This document shows, piece by piece, positions 1 to 10,461 of a stretch of DNA of 64,000 nt. The notes under the pieces were generated by a model. It was not told the origin of the DNA and searched no databases. It saw nothing but the letters and a program-made list of their open reading frames with translations. The position numbers and the translations under genes were made by a program. The stretch is from Vibrio zhugei (GTDB lineage: Bacteria; Pseudomonadota; Gammaproteobacteria; Enterobacterales; Vibrionaceae), in contig NZ_CP033077.1 of NCBI RefSeq assembly GCF_003716875.1, positions 496,001-560,000 on the forward strand, read 5' to 3'. Position 1 is the stretch's first letter. The number at the start of each line of letters is the position of its first letter.

Positions 1-48
1 AAAACTGACAGTCGCGCCCAGTAATATCGTACTTAACACTTTTAACAT
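1..48 (-). CDS. N-terminus of a secreted protein (partial)
   Basis: The first 16 codons of a minus-strand gene that leaves the window at its left edge. It begins with ATG and reads MLKVLSTILLGATVSF, a basic then hydrophobic stretch typical of the start of a Sec signal peptide. A good ribosome binding site (AAGGAAAGAG) lies just upstream. Too little is present to name a family. Its position downstream of the PHP hydrolase gene on the same strand would allow co-transcription, with about 48 bp between them. Confidence 0.5.
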   Translation of the reverse strand, partial: MLKVLSTILLGATVSF

Positions 49-96
49 TGCTCTTTCCTTTATTGATTTTATTGATACTCACGCAATAACAATACG

Positions 97-846
97 TTAT
101 TCAACCAGTAATTCAAACTCTTCAATGGAACCACGGCCTCTTAATTGCAGAAAATTTAAAAATTGTTGCGGGCTATGGGTGATCACTTGCTGGGCTGGAA
201 TATCAACGCTATCTATTAACGCTAACACTTCATCAAACCCACCAACATGGGAACAATAATGCGCATCACTGCCAGTGGTAAGGTAGGCGCCTTTCTCTTT
301 CGCTATTCTGGCAATTTCATAACAACGAGGTTTACTCCCTGCTCGGCTGTGTCCTTGCAAACTGCTGTTATTCAATTCTATCGCGACATTGTATTGAGCG
401 GCACATTCAATCACCGTCGCAAAATCAAAATCGTAATGGGGGTTGCCTAAATGGCCTAATGCATCGACCCGTCCTTGCTTGATGACGTTTATCAACATCT
501 CGGTTTGCTGCTCTTGAGAGCCGACGCTTACAACCGGCTCATGCAAACTGCCGATCATCCAATCCAAGTGTTGGTCGACCACCTCTGGCGTATCGACATC
601 CCCTTCTCGGTTCATAATATTGGCTTCGACGCCACGAATAATCCCGACAGTTTCAATAAAACGCGGGAGCACTTTTTGATTGGTAAAGAACCAATGATGC
701 GGCGCGCCCGGCATTTCAGAGGCGTGGTCGGTGGTACAAAGCAGCGCTAATCCTTGTGCTTTCGCGGCACGCGCATTCTCAATTAACGTGCTATAAGCAT
801 GACCGCTTGCGTAGGTATGCGTGTGAGTGTCTACGGCTATTCTCAT
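97..846 (-). CDS. ycdX: PHP-domain phosphatase/hydrolase, YcdX family
   Basis: A 249-residue cytoplasmic metal-dependent hydrolase of the PHP superfamily, close in length to E. coli YcdX (about 245). Visible metal-ligand motifs in order: DTHTHT near residue 6, TDHA near 40, a central glutamate in [15 protein letters not shown] near 130, and SDAHY near 194, which together form the usual trinuclear zinc site. The start follows an AAGGAG ribosome binding site. YcdX-type proteins hydrolyse phosphate esters in vitro; the physiological substrate is not known and nothing here reveals it. The preceding 240 bp up to the divergent HD-GYP gene hold no recognised element. Confidence 0.85.
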   Translation of the reverse strand: MRIAVDTHTHTYASGHAYSTLIENARAAKAQGLALLCTTDHASEMPGAPHHWFFTNQKVLPRFIETVGIIRGVEANIMNREGDVDTPEVVDQHLDWMIGSLHEPVVSVGSQEQQTEMLINVIKQGRVDALGHLGNPHYDFDFATVIECAAQYNVAIELNNSSLQGHSRAGSKPRCYEIARIAKEKGAYLTTGSDAHYCSHVGGFDEVLALIDSVDIPAQQVITHSPQQFLNFLQLRGRGSIEEFELLVE

Positions 847-1086
847 CCTTTCTCTCCTTGCCTATTGCTAAAAATCGACCGCGAAGCGGGTGTCACCCAA
901 AGCCCATGGCATGCTCTCCACTCTACTCTTATCACGTTGCAATGCTGTGTCTGATGCATAAAAGTGTGCAACTGATGCATGAATTACAATGGAAGATTCG
1001 TGCAGCTCACCTTTTCCCTGCTTATTTTTGCAACCTTCACGGCTTAGACAATACTTAACATCACTATCCCTAACTAGAGTCTGGCC

Positions 1087-3960
1087 ATGAGATTACGCCG
1101 ATATCCCTTAAGCATTCATATCAGCACACTGTTTGTAATTCTTATGACCTTTTTTAGCGCGGTGCTCATTATTGTCAGTTTTCAATATACGCACTCACTA
1201 TTGCAAGGCAGTGCGAAAGCGCTGAGCGCAGAAAACAGTAAAAAAATTGAATCTGAGCTGCATAAGAACATGGCCCCGATTTTTTCTACGCTGGATTTTC
1301 TGGCGTACAGCAGCGTGGTGCATGGTGAAGTATTGGGCTCATCCAAATGGCGTTGGCTCGCCGCGGTTCATCAATCTTTTCAGCGCAATTCCGCGCTCGT
1401 CGCCCTCTACTATGGCAGTAATAACGGCGATTTTACAGTGATTCGTCCATTGTTTAGTGAACAAGCGAAGCAGCAATTCAATGCCCCCGAAACCGCGGTG
1501 CTGTATCTTGAAAAGTCCACGGTTCAAGGGGCCACGGAAACCTATTATTTTAATGAAAAAATTCAGCAAATTGATTTTCGCCAAGGATCAGAGAATACCT
1601 TTGATCCCCGCACTCGCCCTTGGTATCAAGCGAGTAAAAACAAGCAAAGCATCGTGATTACCGAGCCTTACCTATTTTACTTGTTAAAAACGTACGGCAT
1701 TACCCTTTCTCGCAGCTCTGCTGATCATCGACATGTGGTAGGCGCCGATTTCACTTTGGATACTCTCTCAACAAAGCTCGCGTCGCTTGCTAAATACCCA
1801 GATTCCAAAATGATCATCTTCGACAGTCATTTACTTCCGATTGCCGAGCACAATACCAACCTGAAACTCAATGATCCGCAAAGTGATAACACCGAGTTAT
1901 TACAAAACAGTCTATTTCGCGACATCGTCAATCGAATCAGTCCACGAACCGTTTACGAAGATCGGGAGTATGACGGGGAAACGTGGTCATTATCGCTGAC
2001 TCCGATTGCCATCTCCCCCAACATCGAAGTGCATCTTGCAGAAGCGGTACGCCATCGCGATATTCTTGAAAAACTGATGGCCGTGCGCGATACCCAAGTG
2101 GCGTTGTCGATTGGGTTACTGGCGCTGGGTTTCTTGGTGGTATTGTTGGTCTCACGCCGGATTGCACAGCCGATGAAACGCCTCGTCGAACTGACCGGCA
2201 ATATTGCGCATTTTGAGTTCAAGAAGACTCGTTACCCCACGTCAATGATTACCGAGTTGAATGACTTAACGCATTCCATCCATTCCATGGAACACTCCTT
2301 AAGTGAGTTGATTAAAGCCCTTCGCGACACAGCCGCCAATAATGATCTGGATGCCTTGGCGAAAACTGTGGCTCGACAGAGCTATGCCATCACCAAAGCC
2401 GAAACCATTATTTTGTATTCCTATCATGCAGATCAGTCGCATTTTTCTGTCACGGCGAATCATGCCATCATTCCTTTCAAGCTCGATTTAGATGTCTTAC
2501 TCAACAGCACGCCGTGGATTTTTTCTGAGCTACGCCAAGGGAATACGGTTCACTTGCAGCGAGACGACAATTTACTGCGCCGCTTTCAACCGCAATTGTT
2601 CAATTCGGATATTTACTTATTTCCGTTGCTCAATCGTGAGGGGCAGCTGATCGGCGTTTTAAACGTGGGTTACGAGCGCAGTGTGAGTGACAGCCATCGT
2701 GAAAAGCATGCGTTTTTACGTGAGTTACTGAGCTTTGCTCAAATCGCCAAAGACAACATTGATAGGATGACACAACAAAAAAATCTGTTGGGTGCTATCG
2801 CTGAGCGGTTTGCTTGCGCTATCGATGCCAAGTATCCCTTTACCAAGGGACACGCCAAACGTGTGTGGTTTATTACTCAGTCCCTCGCTCAGCTAACCGA
2901 AGAAGACCACACCTATTTCCCACAATTTATTATGAGCCAAGATCGCTGGTCTGAATTAAAACTGGCGGCTTGGCTCCACGATTGCGGTAAAATCACCACG
3001 CCACAACATGTGCTCGATAAAGCCACCAAACTCGAGACCCTGTATGATCGAATCCACGAGATTCGCACGCGCGTGGAGGTCTTAAAGAGTCAAGCGGAAA
3101 CCGATTACTGGCGCCAGCTGTATCATGGTGGCAGCAAAGCACAATTGGATAAACAACTGGCGCAAACCCTCAAAGAGTTGGATGAAGACTTTGCCTTCCT
3201 TGCGCATTGTAACCAAGCCCAGAAAACGCTATCCGATCAAGCCATCGAGCGGTTAACGCACATTGCCAAACGCCGCTGGAAACGGACCATTGATGATCGC
3301 ACAGGCACCGCTTGGTCAGAGCAGCAACGCGCCGGCGGAGAAGCGCAATCATTACCGATCATGGAGCCCCTACTGAGCGATAAAGAGAGCCATCGCGTGC
3401 CATGGTTAAACAGCCATCTCCACTTTACCGACACCCATGCCTTCAATATAAAACCTGGTGATTTACAGTACCATCGAGGAGAACTGTATAATCTTTCTAT
3501 TCGTTCTGGCACGCACACACCAGAAGAACGTTTTCTCATTCAAGATCACATCATTCAAACCATCATGATGCTCGACAATTTGCCTTATCCGTCCCACCTA
3601 CGTCAGTTGCCGGACATTGCCGGCCACCACCACGAGCATTTGAACGGCACGGGATACCCGCAAGGTCTTAGCGAACAAGACTTATCCGTACAAGCGCGCA
3701 TTGTCGCGATCGCCAATACCTTTGACACTTTGACGTCCGCATGCAGTGCCAGCGACTTGGCAAAAACGCTGAGTGAATCGCTGACCATCATGACCGACAT
3801 GGCGACATCCGGGCAGTTGGATCCCAAGCTGTATTTGCTCTTCTTGGAGCAAGATCTTTATCTCGAGTTTGCCGCGGAGCATCTCGACCCAGCGCAATGT
3901 GACGACGTCGAGAAAGCCGTGTTGATCAAACGAGTCAAAAAGTCTCTGCGCGACGCTTAA
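1087..3960 (+). CDS. HD-GYP c-di-GMP phosphodiesterase with Cache, HAMP and GAF domains
   Basis: A 957-residue membrane sensor expected to hydrolyse the second messenger c-di-GMP. Order: first membrane helix (about 10-32), a large periplasmic double-Cache-type sensor (about 35-335, with the typical DPRTRPWYQAS segment), second helix (about 339-357), HAMP linker, GAF domain (about 415-570), then the HD-GYP domain. The HD pair is H631-D632 in WLHDCGKI, and the signature HHEHLNGTGYP ends with GYP at 856-858. The 225-residue distance between HD and GYP is far more than the roughly 65 of compact HD-GYP domains, so about 150 residues are inserted (about 645-800). All core metal and signature residues seem present, so activity is likely; the ligand of the sensor is unknown. 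Confidence 0.87.
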   Translation: MRLRRYPLSIHISTLFVILMTFFSAVLIIVSFQYTHSLLQGSAKALSAENSKKIESELHKNMAPIFSTLDFLAYSSVVHGEVLGSSKWRWLAAVHQSFQRNSALVALYYGSNNGDFTVIRPLFSEQAKQQFNAPETAVLYLEKSTVQGATETYYFNEKIQQIDFRQGSENTFDPRTRPWYQASKNKQSIVITEPYLFYLLKTYGITLSRSSADHRHVVGADFTLDTLSTKLASLAKYPDSKMIIFDSHLLPIAEHNTNLKLNDPQSDNTELLQNSLFRDIVNRISPRTVYEDREYDGETWSLSLTPIAISPNIEVHLAEAVRHRDILEKLMAVRDTQVALSIGLLALGFLVVLLVSRRIAQPMKRLVELTGNIAHFEFKKTRYPTSMITELNDLTHSIHSMEHSLSELIKALRDTAANNDLDALAKTVARQSYAITKAETIILYSYHADQSHFSVTANHAIIPFKLDLDVLLNSTPWIFSELRQGNTVHLQRDDNLLRRFQPQLFNSDIYLFPLLNREGQLIGVLNVGYERSVSDSHREKHAFLRELLSFAQIAKDNIDRMTQQKNLLGAIAERFACAIDAKYPFTKGHAKRVWFITQSLAQLTEEDHTYFPQFIMSQDRWSELKLAAWLHDCGKITTPQHVLDKATKLETLYDRIHEIRTRVEVLKSQAETDYWRQLYHGGSKAQLDKQLAQTLKELDEDFAFLAHCNQAQKTLSDQAIERLTHIAKRRWKRTIDDRTGTAWSEQQRAGGEAQSLPIMEPLLSDKESHRVPWLNSHLHFTDTHAFNIKPGDLQYHRGELYNLSIRSGTHTPEERFLIQDHIIQTIMMLDNLPYPSHLRQLPDIAGHHHEHLNGTGYPQGLSEQDLSVQARIVAIANTFDTLTSACSASDLAKTLSESLTIMTDMATSGQLDPKLYLLFLEQDLYLEFAAEHLDPAQCDDVEKAVLIKRVKKSLRDA

Positions 3961-4299
3961 AATGCAGCGCAATGCAGAGCCTTGTTTACGTTTTATCCGC
4001 GTTGGCCAGAGCCGCCGCGGATATTTTTTGCTTTTTATTCCGAAAAAAGAGAGGACATTCAATGTTTTCACCAGAAAGTTCTGATATGTAACCAAGAAGA
4101 AATAGTTGATGTATATCAAAGAGTCGTAGAGAATGGGAATGGAGGTCTGTCTACTATGGATTAATCGTCGGCGGACACACTCGACAATAAGAGTGTATTG
4201 GTTTTGCCTATATCATTGATAGAGACAGCCTACTTTAGCTTTGTGTATTGTGCTGCTACGTTGAAGCTCAATGCTTGATACCTCGTTTTTAAGGGAAAG
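3961..4299. other. Intergenic region upstream of zwf
   Basis: 339 bp between the HD-GYP gene and zwf. It must hold the zwf promoter, but no -35/-10 pair or operator stands out. One very short frame (4062-4091, MFSPESSDM) has a GAGAGGA ribosome-binding-like sequence; it is too short to call a gene. No terminator for the upstream gene was recognised. Confidence 0.4.
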
Positions 4300-5805
4300 A
4301 TGATGGTAATACCAGATAACAGTAGCATCGTAATTTTTGGTGCCTCGGGAGATTTAACCTACCGGAAACTTATTCCGGCACTTTATCACTTGTACGCAAG
4401 TAACCAGCTTCCTGAATCCTTCGCTATTCTTGGAGTGAGCCGTACAGAATACAGTGACGAGTCCTACCGAGAAAAATTAAAACGCTCCATGCAGGAGCTT
4501 GAGAAAACAGAACCAAAGACCTTAGAAAAGTTTTGTGAACACATTCACTACCAACCGCTTAATACGTCTGAAGAGCAAGAATACGCGAAATTAAAAGACC
4601 GCCTTGAAACGCTCTCTGAACACTACAAATTTGAGCAAATTAATACGCTTTTCTATCTTGCGACGCCCCCAAGCCTTTATGGTGTCATCCCTGGCTGCTT
4701 AGCCGCGCACAAATTAAATGATGAATCGACCGGTTGGAAACGGATTATCGTTGAAAAACCATTTGGGTATGATCTCGAATCCGCGCAGTCATTAGATATT
4801 GAAATTCATCGTCACTTCTCTGAAAGCCAAATCTATCGAATCGACCATTACCTCGGTAAAGAAACCGTACAGAACCTACTCGTTCTGCGTTTCGCCAACG
4901 GGATGTTTGAACCACTGTGGAACCGTAATTTCATTGATTACGTCGAGATCACCGGTTCAGAGTTCTTAGGTGTGGAAGGCCGTGGTGGCTACTACGATAA
5001 CTCTGGCGCGGTGCGTGATATGTTCCAAAATCACTTGCTGCAAGTCTTGGCAATGGTCACCATGGAACCACCATCGGAGATCGACTCCAACTCCATTCGT
5101 AATGAAGTCAATAAAGTTCTGCAAAGCGTTCAGCCACTGTCTGAACAAGATTTGCGCACCAACCTTGTATTGGGTCAATACACCGAATCCAATGTGCGTG
5201 GCCAGTTCCTGAAAGGCTATCGTGACGAAGACGGCGTGGCCGAAGATTCTCGTACTGAGACTTACATGGCGCTGAAGATGTTTATCAACAACTGGCGTTG
5301 GAACGGTGTGCCGTTCTATGTTCGTTCAGGTAAGCGTTTACCGACGCGTGTGACCGAAGTGGCCATTCACTTCAAACGTACACCACACCCTGCGTTTGAC
5401 AAAACCGCGCCAGAAAACAAATTAATCATTCGAATTCAGCCCGATGAAGGCATTCTAATGAACTTTGGTCTCAAAGAACCAGGGGCTGGCTTTAAGGCCA
5501 AAGAAGTGGGCATGGACTTCCATTACGCGTCGTTAGAAGAAACCAAAATGCTCACGGCGTATGAACGTCTGCTACTGGACTCCCTCAATGGGGATGCCAC
5601 GCTGTTTGCACGTACCGATGCGGTAGAAGCATGCTGGAAGTTTGTTCAGCCGATCCTTGACTTCAAACAAGACCCGCAAGCGCTATATGGGTATGCTAGT
5701 GGCACTTGGGGGCCGAAAGAAGCCGATGACCTGCTGAAACGCGATGGACGAGATTGGCGTTTCCCATGTAAGAATTTGACCAATACGGATTATTGTGAAT
5801 TATGA
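4300..5805 (+). CDS. zwf: Glucose-6-phosphate 1-dehydrogenase
   Basis: Oxidises glucose 6-phosphate to 6-phosphogluconolactone with NADP+, the first step of the oxidative pentose phosphate pathway, in the cytoplasm. 501 residues, the normal bacterial length. The Rossmann dinucleotide motif GASGDL is at 14-19 and the active-site signature RIDHYLGKE at 180-188, with the catalytic histidine of the family being the downstream conserved one. The start is the ATGATG after AGGGAAAG; either ATG could be used. The stop codon overlaps the pgl start by 4 bp (ATGA), so the two are translationally coupled in a zwf-pgl-gnd operon. Confidence 0.96.
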   Translation: MMVIPDNSSIVIFGASGDLTYRKLIPALYHLYASNQLPESFAILGVSRTEYSDESYREKLKRSMQELEKTEPKTLEKFCEHIHYQPLNTSEEQEYAKLKDRLETLSEHYKFEQINTLFYLATPPSLYGVIPGCLAAHKLNDESTGWKRIIVEKPFGYDLESAQSLDIEIHRHFSESQIYRIDHYLGKETVQNLLVLRFANGMFEPLWNRNFIDYVEITGSEFLGVEGRGGYYDNSGAVRDMFQNHLLQVLAMVTMEPPSEIDSNSIRNEVNKVLQSVQPLSEQDLRTNLVLGQYTESNVRGQFLKGYRDEDGVAEDSRTETYMALKMFINNWRWNGVPFYVRSGKRLPTRVTEVAIHFKRTPHPAFDKTAPENKLIIRIQPDEGILMNFGLKEPGAGFKAKEVGMDFHYASLEETKMLTAYERLLLDSLNGDATLFARTDAVEACWKFVQPILDFKQDPQALYGYASGTWGPKEADDLLKRDGRDWRFPCKNLTNTDYCEL

Positions 5806-6518
5806 TTAAACCAAGAATTTTCCCTTCGGCCGATCAGGTCGTAGCGCATCTTGCCGATGAGATGAAAGCGTACAGTGAACAAGGACACCCTGTTCACGTT
5901 TCCTTGTCCGGCGGGAGCACACCGAAGATGCTGTTTAAGCTTCTGGCAACAGAGGCATACGCAACCAGCATTCAGTGGAAAAACCTGCATTTTTGGTGGG
6001 GTGACGAGCGCTGTGTCGCCCCTGATGATGCAGAAAGTAACTTTGGCGAAGCCAACACCTTGCTGTTTACGCAAGTGGATATTCCCGCTGGCAATATTCA
6101 CCGCATTAAAGGTGAAGACGATCCAGAGCAAGAAGCCGCGCGTTTCGCCAAAGAAATGGCCGACACATTGCCAACCAAAGATGGCACGCCCGTCTTTGAT
6201 TGGATCCTACTTGGCGTCGGTCCGGATGGCCATACGGCCTCCTTATTCCCCAATAAAACCGATTACAATGATGACGGTTTGTCTTGTGTCGCAAGTCACC
6301 CAGAATCTGGGCAAAAGCGTATTTCTAAAACGGCCAAAGTGCTCGAAGCAGCAAAACGAATTAGCTACCTCGTTCTCGGTGCTGGAAAACAAGATATTGT
6401 ACATGAAATTCATACGACTCCAGCAGCAGACCTTCCATACCCTGCTGCAAAAATCCAGTCAAAATCTGGTGATACGGAGTGGTTTTTAGATAGTGACGCA
6501 GCAGCAAAAATTGCGTGA
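5802..6518 (+). CDS. pgl: 6-phosphogluconolactonase (DevB/SOL type)
   Basis: Hydrolyses 6-phosphogluconolactone to 6-phosphogluconate, the second step of the oxidative pentose phosphate pathway. 238 residues, usual for the DevB-type enzyme. Recognisable motifs: [13 protein letters not shown] near 33-45, WWGDERCV near 65, and [13 protein letters not shown] near 144-156. It is not the beta-propeller (YbhE) type of lactonase. It overlaps zwf by 4 bp upstream and is followed after 13 bp by gnd, fixing its role by context as well as by sequence. Confidence 0.94.
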   Translation: MIKPRIFPSADQVVAHLADEMKAYSEQGHPVHVSLSGGSTPKMLFKLLATEAYATSIQWKNLHFWWGDERCVAPDDAESNFGEANTLLFTQVDIPAGNIHRIKGEDDPEQEAARFAKEMADTLPTKDGTPVFDWILLGVGPDGHTASLFPNKTDYNDDGLSCVASHPESGQKRISKTAKVLEAAKRISYLVLGAGKQDIVHEIHTTPAADLPYPAAKIQSKSGDTEWFLDSDAAAKIA

Positions 6519-6531
6519 GGAGAGAAAAATA

Positions 6532-7980
6532 ATGAAAGGTGATATCGGTGTAATTGGCCTAGCAGTTATGGGTCAAAACCTTATCCTAAACATGAATGAT
6601 CACGGCTTTAAAGTGGTTGCGCATAACCGTACAGCTGCCAAAGTGGATGAGTTCCTAGAAGGCCCAGCAAAAGACACAAACATTGTTGGTGCACACACAC
6701 TGGAAGAGTTAGTCGACAAACTAGAAAAACCGCGCAAAGTGATGTTAATGGTTCGCGCGGGCGACGTCGTCGATAAATTCATCGACAACTTAGTCCCATT
6801 ACTGGATAAAGGCGACATCATCATTGATGGTGGTAACACCAACTACCCAGATACCAACCGCCGTGTGGCCGCGCTACGTGAGAAAGGCATTCACTTCATT
6901 GGTACTGGTGTTTCTGGTGGTGAAGAAGGCGCACGCTTTGGCCCATCTATCATGCCAGGTGGTTCACCTGAAGCATGGGAAGCGGTTAAACCTATCTTCC
7001 AAGGCATTTCAGCAAAAACAGACGCTGGCGAACCATGTTGTGACTGGGTAGGTAACGATGGTGCTGGTCACTTTGTGAAAATGGTTCACAATGGGATTGA
7101 ATACGGTGACATGCAGTTGATCACCGAAGCTTACCAATTCATGAAAGACGGTCTAGGCCTTAGCGGCGACGAAATGCAAGCCGTCTTTGCTGATTGGAAC
7201 AAAACTGAGCTAGACAGCTACCTTGTGGAAATCACTGCCGATATCCTGGGTTATAAAGATGAAGCAGGCAAGCCACTGGTTGACAGCATTCTTGATACCG
7301 CAGGCCAAAAAGGTACCGGTAAATGGACGGGTATCAATGCGTTAGATATGGGCATTCCATTGACCTTGATCTCGGAATCTGTGTTCTCTCGCTGCCTATC
7401 GGCGTTGAAAGACCAACGTGTTGCCGCTGAAAAACTGTTCGGTTCTAAAAACACGAAAGTTGACGGTGATAAACAAGAATGGATTGATGCTCTGCGCCAA
7501 GCGCTACTTGCTTCAAAAATCATTTCTTACACACAAGGCTTTATGTTGATGCGTGAAGCATCAAACGAAAACAACTGGGATCTGAACTACGGTAACGTGG
7601 CTCTAATGTGGCGTGGTGGTTGTATCATCCGTTCTGCATTCCTAGGTAACATTCGTGATGCCTACGCAAAAGATCCTGAGTTGGCTTTCCTAGGCTCTGA
7701 TGAATACTTCAAAGGTATTCTTGATAACTGTATGGCAGCATGGCGTAAAGTGGCAGCGAAATCGATGGAAGTCGGTATTCCAATGCCATGTACAACATCG
7801 GCACTGAGCTTCCTAGATGGGTACACAACCGCACGTCTACCTGCTAACTTGCTGCAAGCACAGCGTGACTACTTTGGCGCACACACTTACGAGCGCCTAG
7901 ATCGTCCACGTGGTGAGTTCTTCCATACTAACTGGACAGGGACAGGCGGCGATACCGCGTCTACTACCTACGACGTATAA
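6532..7980 (+). CDS. gnd: 6-phosphogluconate dehydrogenase, decarboxylating
   Basis: Converts 6-phosphogluconate to ribulose 5-phosphate and CO2, making NADPH. 482 residues from the chosen ATG, which follows the strong GAGGAGAG site; the frame stays open 13 codons further upstream to 6493 inside pgl, but that start has no ribosome binding site and adds a non-conserved [13 protein letters not shown]. Seen: N-terminal Rossmann motif GVIGLAVMGQNL, the substrate loop GTGVSGGEEGARFGPSIMPGG, and the catalytic HFVKMVHNGIEYGDMQ segment. Last gene of the zwf-pgl-gnd operon, followed by an intrinsic terminator. Confidence 0.96.
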   Translation: MKGDIGVIGLAVMGQNLILNMNDHGFKVVAHNRTAAKVDEFLEGPAKDTNIVGAHTLEELVDKLEKPRKVMLMVRAGDVVDKFIDNLVPLLDKGDIIIDGGNTNYPDTNRRVAALREKGIHFIGTGVSGGEEGARFGPSIMPGGSPEAWEAVKPIFQGISAKTDAGEPCCDWVGNDGAGHFVKMVHNGIEYGDMQLITEAYQFMKDGLGLSGDEMQAVFADWNKTELDSYLVEITADILGYKDEAGKPLVDSILDTAGQKGTGKWTGINALDMGIPLTLISESVFSRCLSALKDQRVAAEKLFGSKNTKVDGDKQEWIDALRQALLASKIISYTQGFMLMREASNENNWDLNYGNVALMWRGGCIIRSAFLGNIRDAYAKDPELAFLGSDEYFKGILDNCMAAWRKVAAKSMEVGIPMPCTTSALSFLDGYTTARLPANLLQAQRDYFGAHTYERLDRPRGEFFHTNWTGTGGDTASTTYDV

Positions 7981-8034
7981 GCCTCTAATACGAGAGAGTT
8001 ATTTTCTCGTTTAATCAGTCATATACATCTAAAG

Positions 8035-8069
8035 GAGGATGCTAAATTATTTAGCATCCTCTATTTTTT
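8035..8069 (+). terminator. Intrinsic terminator after gnd
   Basis: A perfect 12-bp stem (GAGGATGCTAAA at 8035-8046 with its complement at 8050-8061), a 3-nt loop, then TATTTTTT. It ends the zwf-pgl-gnd transcript. The AGGAGG-like run inside the stem is coincidental. Confidence 0.88.
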
Positions 8070-8098
8070 GTCTATGACACGACATGAGGATGCCGTCT

Positions 8099-8263
8099 AT
8101 GACATTTAATTACTACTACGTAATCCAGCCCTCAGCTTTGAAAACCGCCAATGCCTTGGTTGAGCAATACAAGGTCCCTGACGATCCGAAAGCACTTCGC
8201 GAGTATTGGGTCGCGCTCGCACAGCAGCGTGGCGGCCTTGGGACTCAAGATTTATCGTCATAG
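8099..8263 (+). CDS. Small hypothetical protein (54 aa)
   Basis: A 54-codon frame starting at ATG (8099) with GAGG 9 bp upstream; two further in-frame ATGs at 8084 and 8090 lack a better site. The product, MTFNYYYVIQ...GTQDLSS, is soluble with no signal peptide, membrane helix or cysteine motif. No family was recognised. It sits neatly between the gnd terminator and a second terminator that begins right after its stop, which argues that it is a real, separately transcribed gene and not chance. Function unknown. Confidence 0.55.
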   Translation: MTFNYYYVIQPSALKTANALVEQYKVPDDPKALREYWVALAQQRGGLGTQDLSS

Positions 8264-8265
8264 AC

Positions 8266-8296
8266 AAAAAAAGGAACGCCGCCGCGTTCCTTTTTT
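8266..8296. terminator. Bidirectional intrinsic terminator
   Basis: Stem GGAACGC (8273-8279) with GCGTTCC (8284-8290), flanked by an A run on the left and T6 on the right, so it can stop transcription of the small gene from the left and of the chemoreceptor gene from the right. Confidence 0.88.
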
Positions 8297-8316
8297 GATT
8301 CTGTTAACGATGAGCG

Positions 8317-10056
8317 TTATTGAACTTTAAACTGCCGAACAACTTGAGACAGTCCATTAGACGTTTGTCCTAAGTTATCACTAATCGAGTGAGTGCTGGA
8401 CGCATTGTTATTCAACTCGGTAATCAAGTCTTGGATTTGCGCCATATTACGGCTGATTTCGGCGGTAACATGACTTTGCTCTTCCGCTGAGGTCGCCATC
8501 AAGGTATTGAGATCATTAATTTCCATCACCGACTCTGTCATGGTATTCAATGATTCCATGACTTGATTGGTATTGGTGGCGGTGGCTTCGCAGCTTGCGC
8601 GAGTCGATTCCATTTTCACGACGACATTTTCCGTAGTACTGCGTAATTGACTCAACATCTTATTAATTTGCCCTGTACTGTCTTGCGTGCGACTGGCCAG
8701 CGCGCGGACTTCATCGGCCACCACCGCAAAACCCCGTCCCTGCTCGCCCGCTCGCGCGGCTTCAATCGCTGCGTTCAATGCCAGTAGGTTGGTTTGCTCG
8801 GCGATTTCACCAATAACACCCAATACTTTTTCAATTTGTGTGGTATCCGCACTCATCGCAACAATCGTCTCAGACATGCCGGTGACATCCGCTTCTAACG
8901 CATTCACACTATCCACGGCTTGGTTAATGACGACTTTCGATTCTGAGGCATACGCACTGGTCGATTCGGTCAGCTTCGCGGCATCTGTGGCGCTTTGTGC
9001 AATCGACCCCGCCGTTGCATTCATTTCTTCAATCGCAGCAATCACTTGTTCGGTTTCAACCGTGTGAGCTTCTAATGCGGTAACATTCGAGCGTGCCTGC
9101 GCACCCAGTTGCGAAACCGCATCATCAATGTCGTTGGACGATTTAGACACATCAATGAACATGGTTTGCAATTGCGCGATAAACTGGTTAATGGAATGGC
9201 TGATTTGACCAATTTCATCGCGTGAGGTCACCGCCAAGCGTTGCGTCAAATCCCCATTGCCTTGGGATAATTCAGCAATCACCGCCTTCAATTGCAATAA
9301 TGGCTTAAAGGCAAAAGATAAAATCATCACACCTAAGCTAATCACCACAATGGCACACAGGATCAATGCAATGGTGATCTTCCAGTTCAGTGCATTGGTA
9401 TTGGCTTGAATCGTGTCGTTATTAATGTAGCCATTCAATTCCCATTGTTTGCCCGCGACATCAATAGGATGGCTGATCTTAGTGAGTTTACCGGGCTTTT
9501 TATTGCTAAAAATAGCGATATGATTGGGTGAGATGAGCTCTAAATAACTGCCCGACAAGGCGTAATCTTGCAAGGTGGTTTGCAGCTTACTTAAATCCAC
9601 GACAAAGAAATCAAACGATTCATCTTCACGACGGATAGAGATGGTCAGTACGGGCTTGTCACCTTCCATGGTAACGGGAGAAATCTTCATGGGTTGACTT
9701 TGATTCTCCGCCATTGCAACGTAGGCACTCGCGGCTTTGTCTTCCATATTGCCATCGGCATCAAACGCATAGCCGTTGACGACTTTAATAATACGTGAAA
9801 AGCCGGAGCGTTTTTGCGTATCGGCGATATCCATCATGCTGAACTGTAACGTTTTCGCGAGTTTAATTTTCGAGTTCAGTTCCGCATCAATTTTTTTGTT
9901 CACTAATCCAATATTGTGGGTAATGTTCTGAGTACTGGTCCGTTCAATATAATGACTAATATAATAATTAACACTGAGATTAGACACGAGAATAGTAATG
10001 AAAATAATAGCAACGATGACCGCTATTATTTTATTCTTAAAAGAAAGATTGCGCAT
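8317..10056 (-). CDS. Methyl-accepting chemotaxis protein
   Basis: A 579-residue transmembrane chemoreceptor that would signal to CheA/CheW. Membrane helix about 10-30, a periplasmic sensor of about 190 residues, second helix about 226-250, a HAMP domain with the FKPLLQL start, and a long cytoplasmic coiled coil. The signalling tip is unmistakable: [35 protein letters not shown]. The periplasmic part resembles a single Cache-like sensor, but the ligand cannot be told. No C-terminal CheR-docking pentapeptide is present (it ends VVRQFKVQ). It lies convergent with the small gene after gnd and divergent from mmuM. Confidence 0.93.
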   Translation of the reverse strand: MRNLSFKNKIIAVIVAIIFITILVSNLSVNYYISHYIERTSTQNITHNIGLVNKKIDAELNSKIKLAKTLQFSMMDIADTQKRSGFSRIIKVVNGYAFDADGNMEDKAASAYVAMAENQSQPMKISPVTMEGDKPVLTISIRREDESFDFFVVDLSKLQTTLQDYALSGSYLELISPNHIAIFSNKKPGKLTKISHPIDVAGKQWELNGYINNDTIQANTNALNWKITIALILCAIVVISLGVMILSFAFKPLLQLKAVIAELSQGNGDLTQRLAVTSRDEIGQISHSINQFIAQLQTMFIDVSKSSNDIDDAVSQLGAQARSNVTALEAHTVETEQVIAAIEEMNATAGSIAQSATDAAKLTESTSAYASESKVVINQAVDSVNALEADVTGMSETIVAMSADTTQIEKVLGVIGEIAEQTNLLALNAAIEAARAGEQGRGFAVVADEVRALASRTQDSTGQINKMLSQLRSTTENVVVKMESTRASCEATATNTNQVMESLNTMTESVMEINDLNTLMATSAEEQSHVTAEISRNMAQIQDLITELNNNASSTHSISDNLGQTSNGLSQVVRQFKVQ

Positions 10057-10461
10057 AACACCTTAGGTCCTTCAAAAGTGATTACTGGGATTGTTGCAAA
10101 TTGTTTCAGTCTTTGATTGCCTTTCACGGACTGATATTTTAATTATTAAGCCGTATGCTATGCGAGGCTGCCAAGAGTTGCAAATCTTTAAAGCAAATAA
10201 TTTCTCGCACGAATAATCTTTAAGATCGCTGAAAACACATTAATAACGGCTTATGTCGAAATAAATGTAATGACACGACATAATAGTGTGAACATTATCA
10301 CTAAATTCAATTGTGATTTTCTCTCTCTACCCGATTTTTCCTTACGATGACGTATGCCATGCAATTATTGATTTAATGGTTGCATATCAATCCAATACAA
10401 TTTAGATTTATAGCCATCTAAACGTCTGTAACTGCAACTAGGTTGAATCCGAGGAAGTAAC
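10057..10461. other. Intergenic region between divergent chemoreceptor and mmuM genes
   Basis: 405 bp, AT-rich, shared by two divergent genes. Apart from the MetJ-like operator near mmuM, no reading frame, RNA or hairpin could be supported. A flagellar sigma-28 promoter for the chemoreceptor was looked for and not found convincingly. Confidence 0.4.
10404..10427 (+). promoter_or_regulatory. Probable MetJ operator (tandem met boxes)
   Basis: Three contiguous 8-mers, AGATTTAT, AGCCATCT and AAACGTCT, match the MetJ box AGACGTCT at 5, 6 and 7 of 8 positions. MetJ binds tandem met boxes with S-adenosylmethionine as corepressor. The site lies 35 bp before the mmuM start, directly downstream of a TACAAT -10-like hexamer (10396-10401), which fits repression of a methionine-forming enzyme. 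Known biology makes this sensible; binding itself is inference. Confidence 0.55.

Noticed and set aside
3982..4164. 60-codon plus-strand frame before zwf
   Set aside because: No ribosome binding site, unusual residues, and it lies in leader sequence; not called a gene.
6493..6531. N-terminal extension of gnd
   Set aside because: Lies inside pgl without a ribosome binding site; the ATG at 6532 has GAGGAG and gives the family N-terminus.
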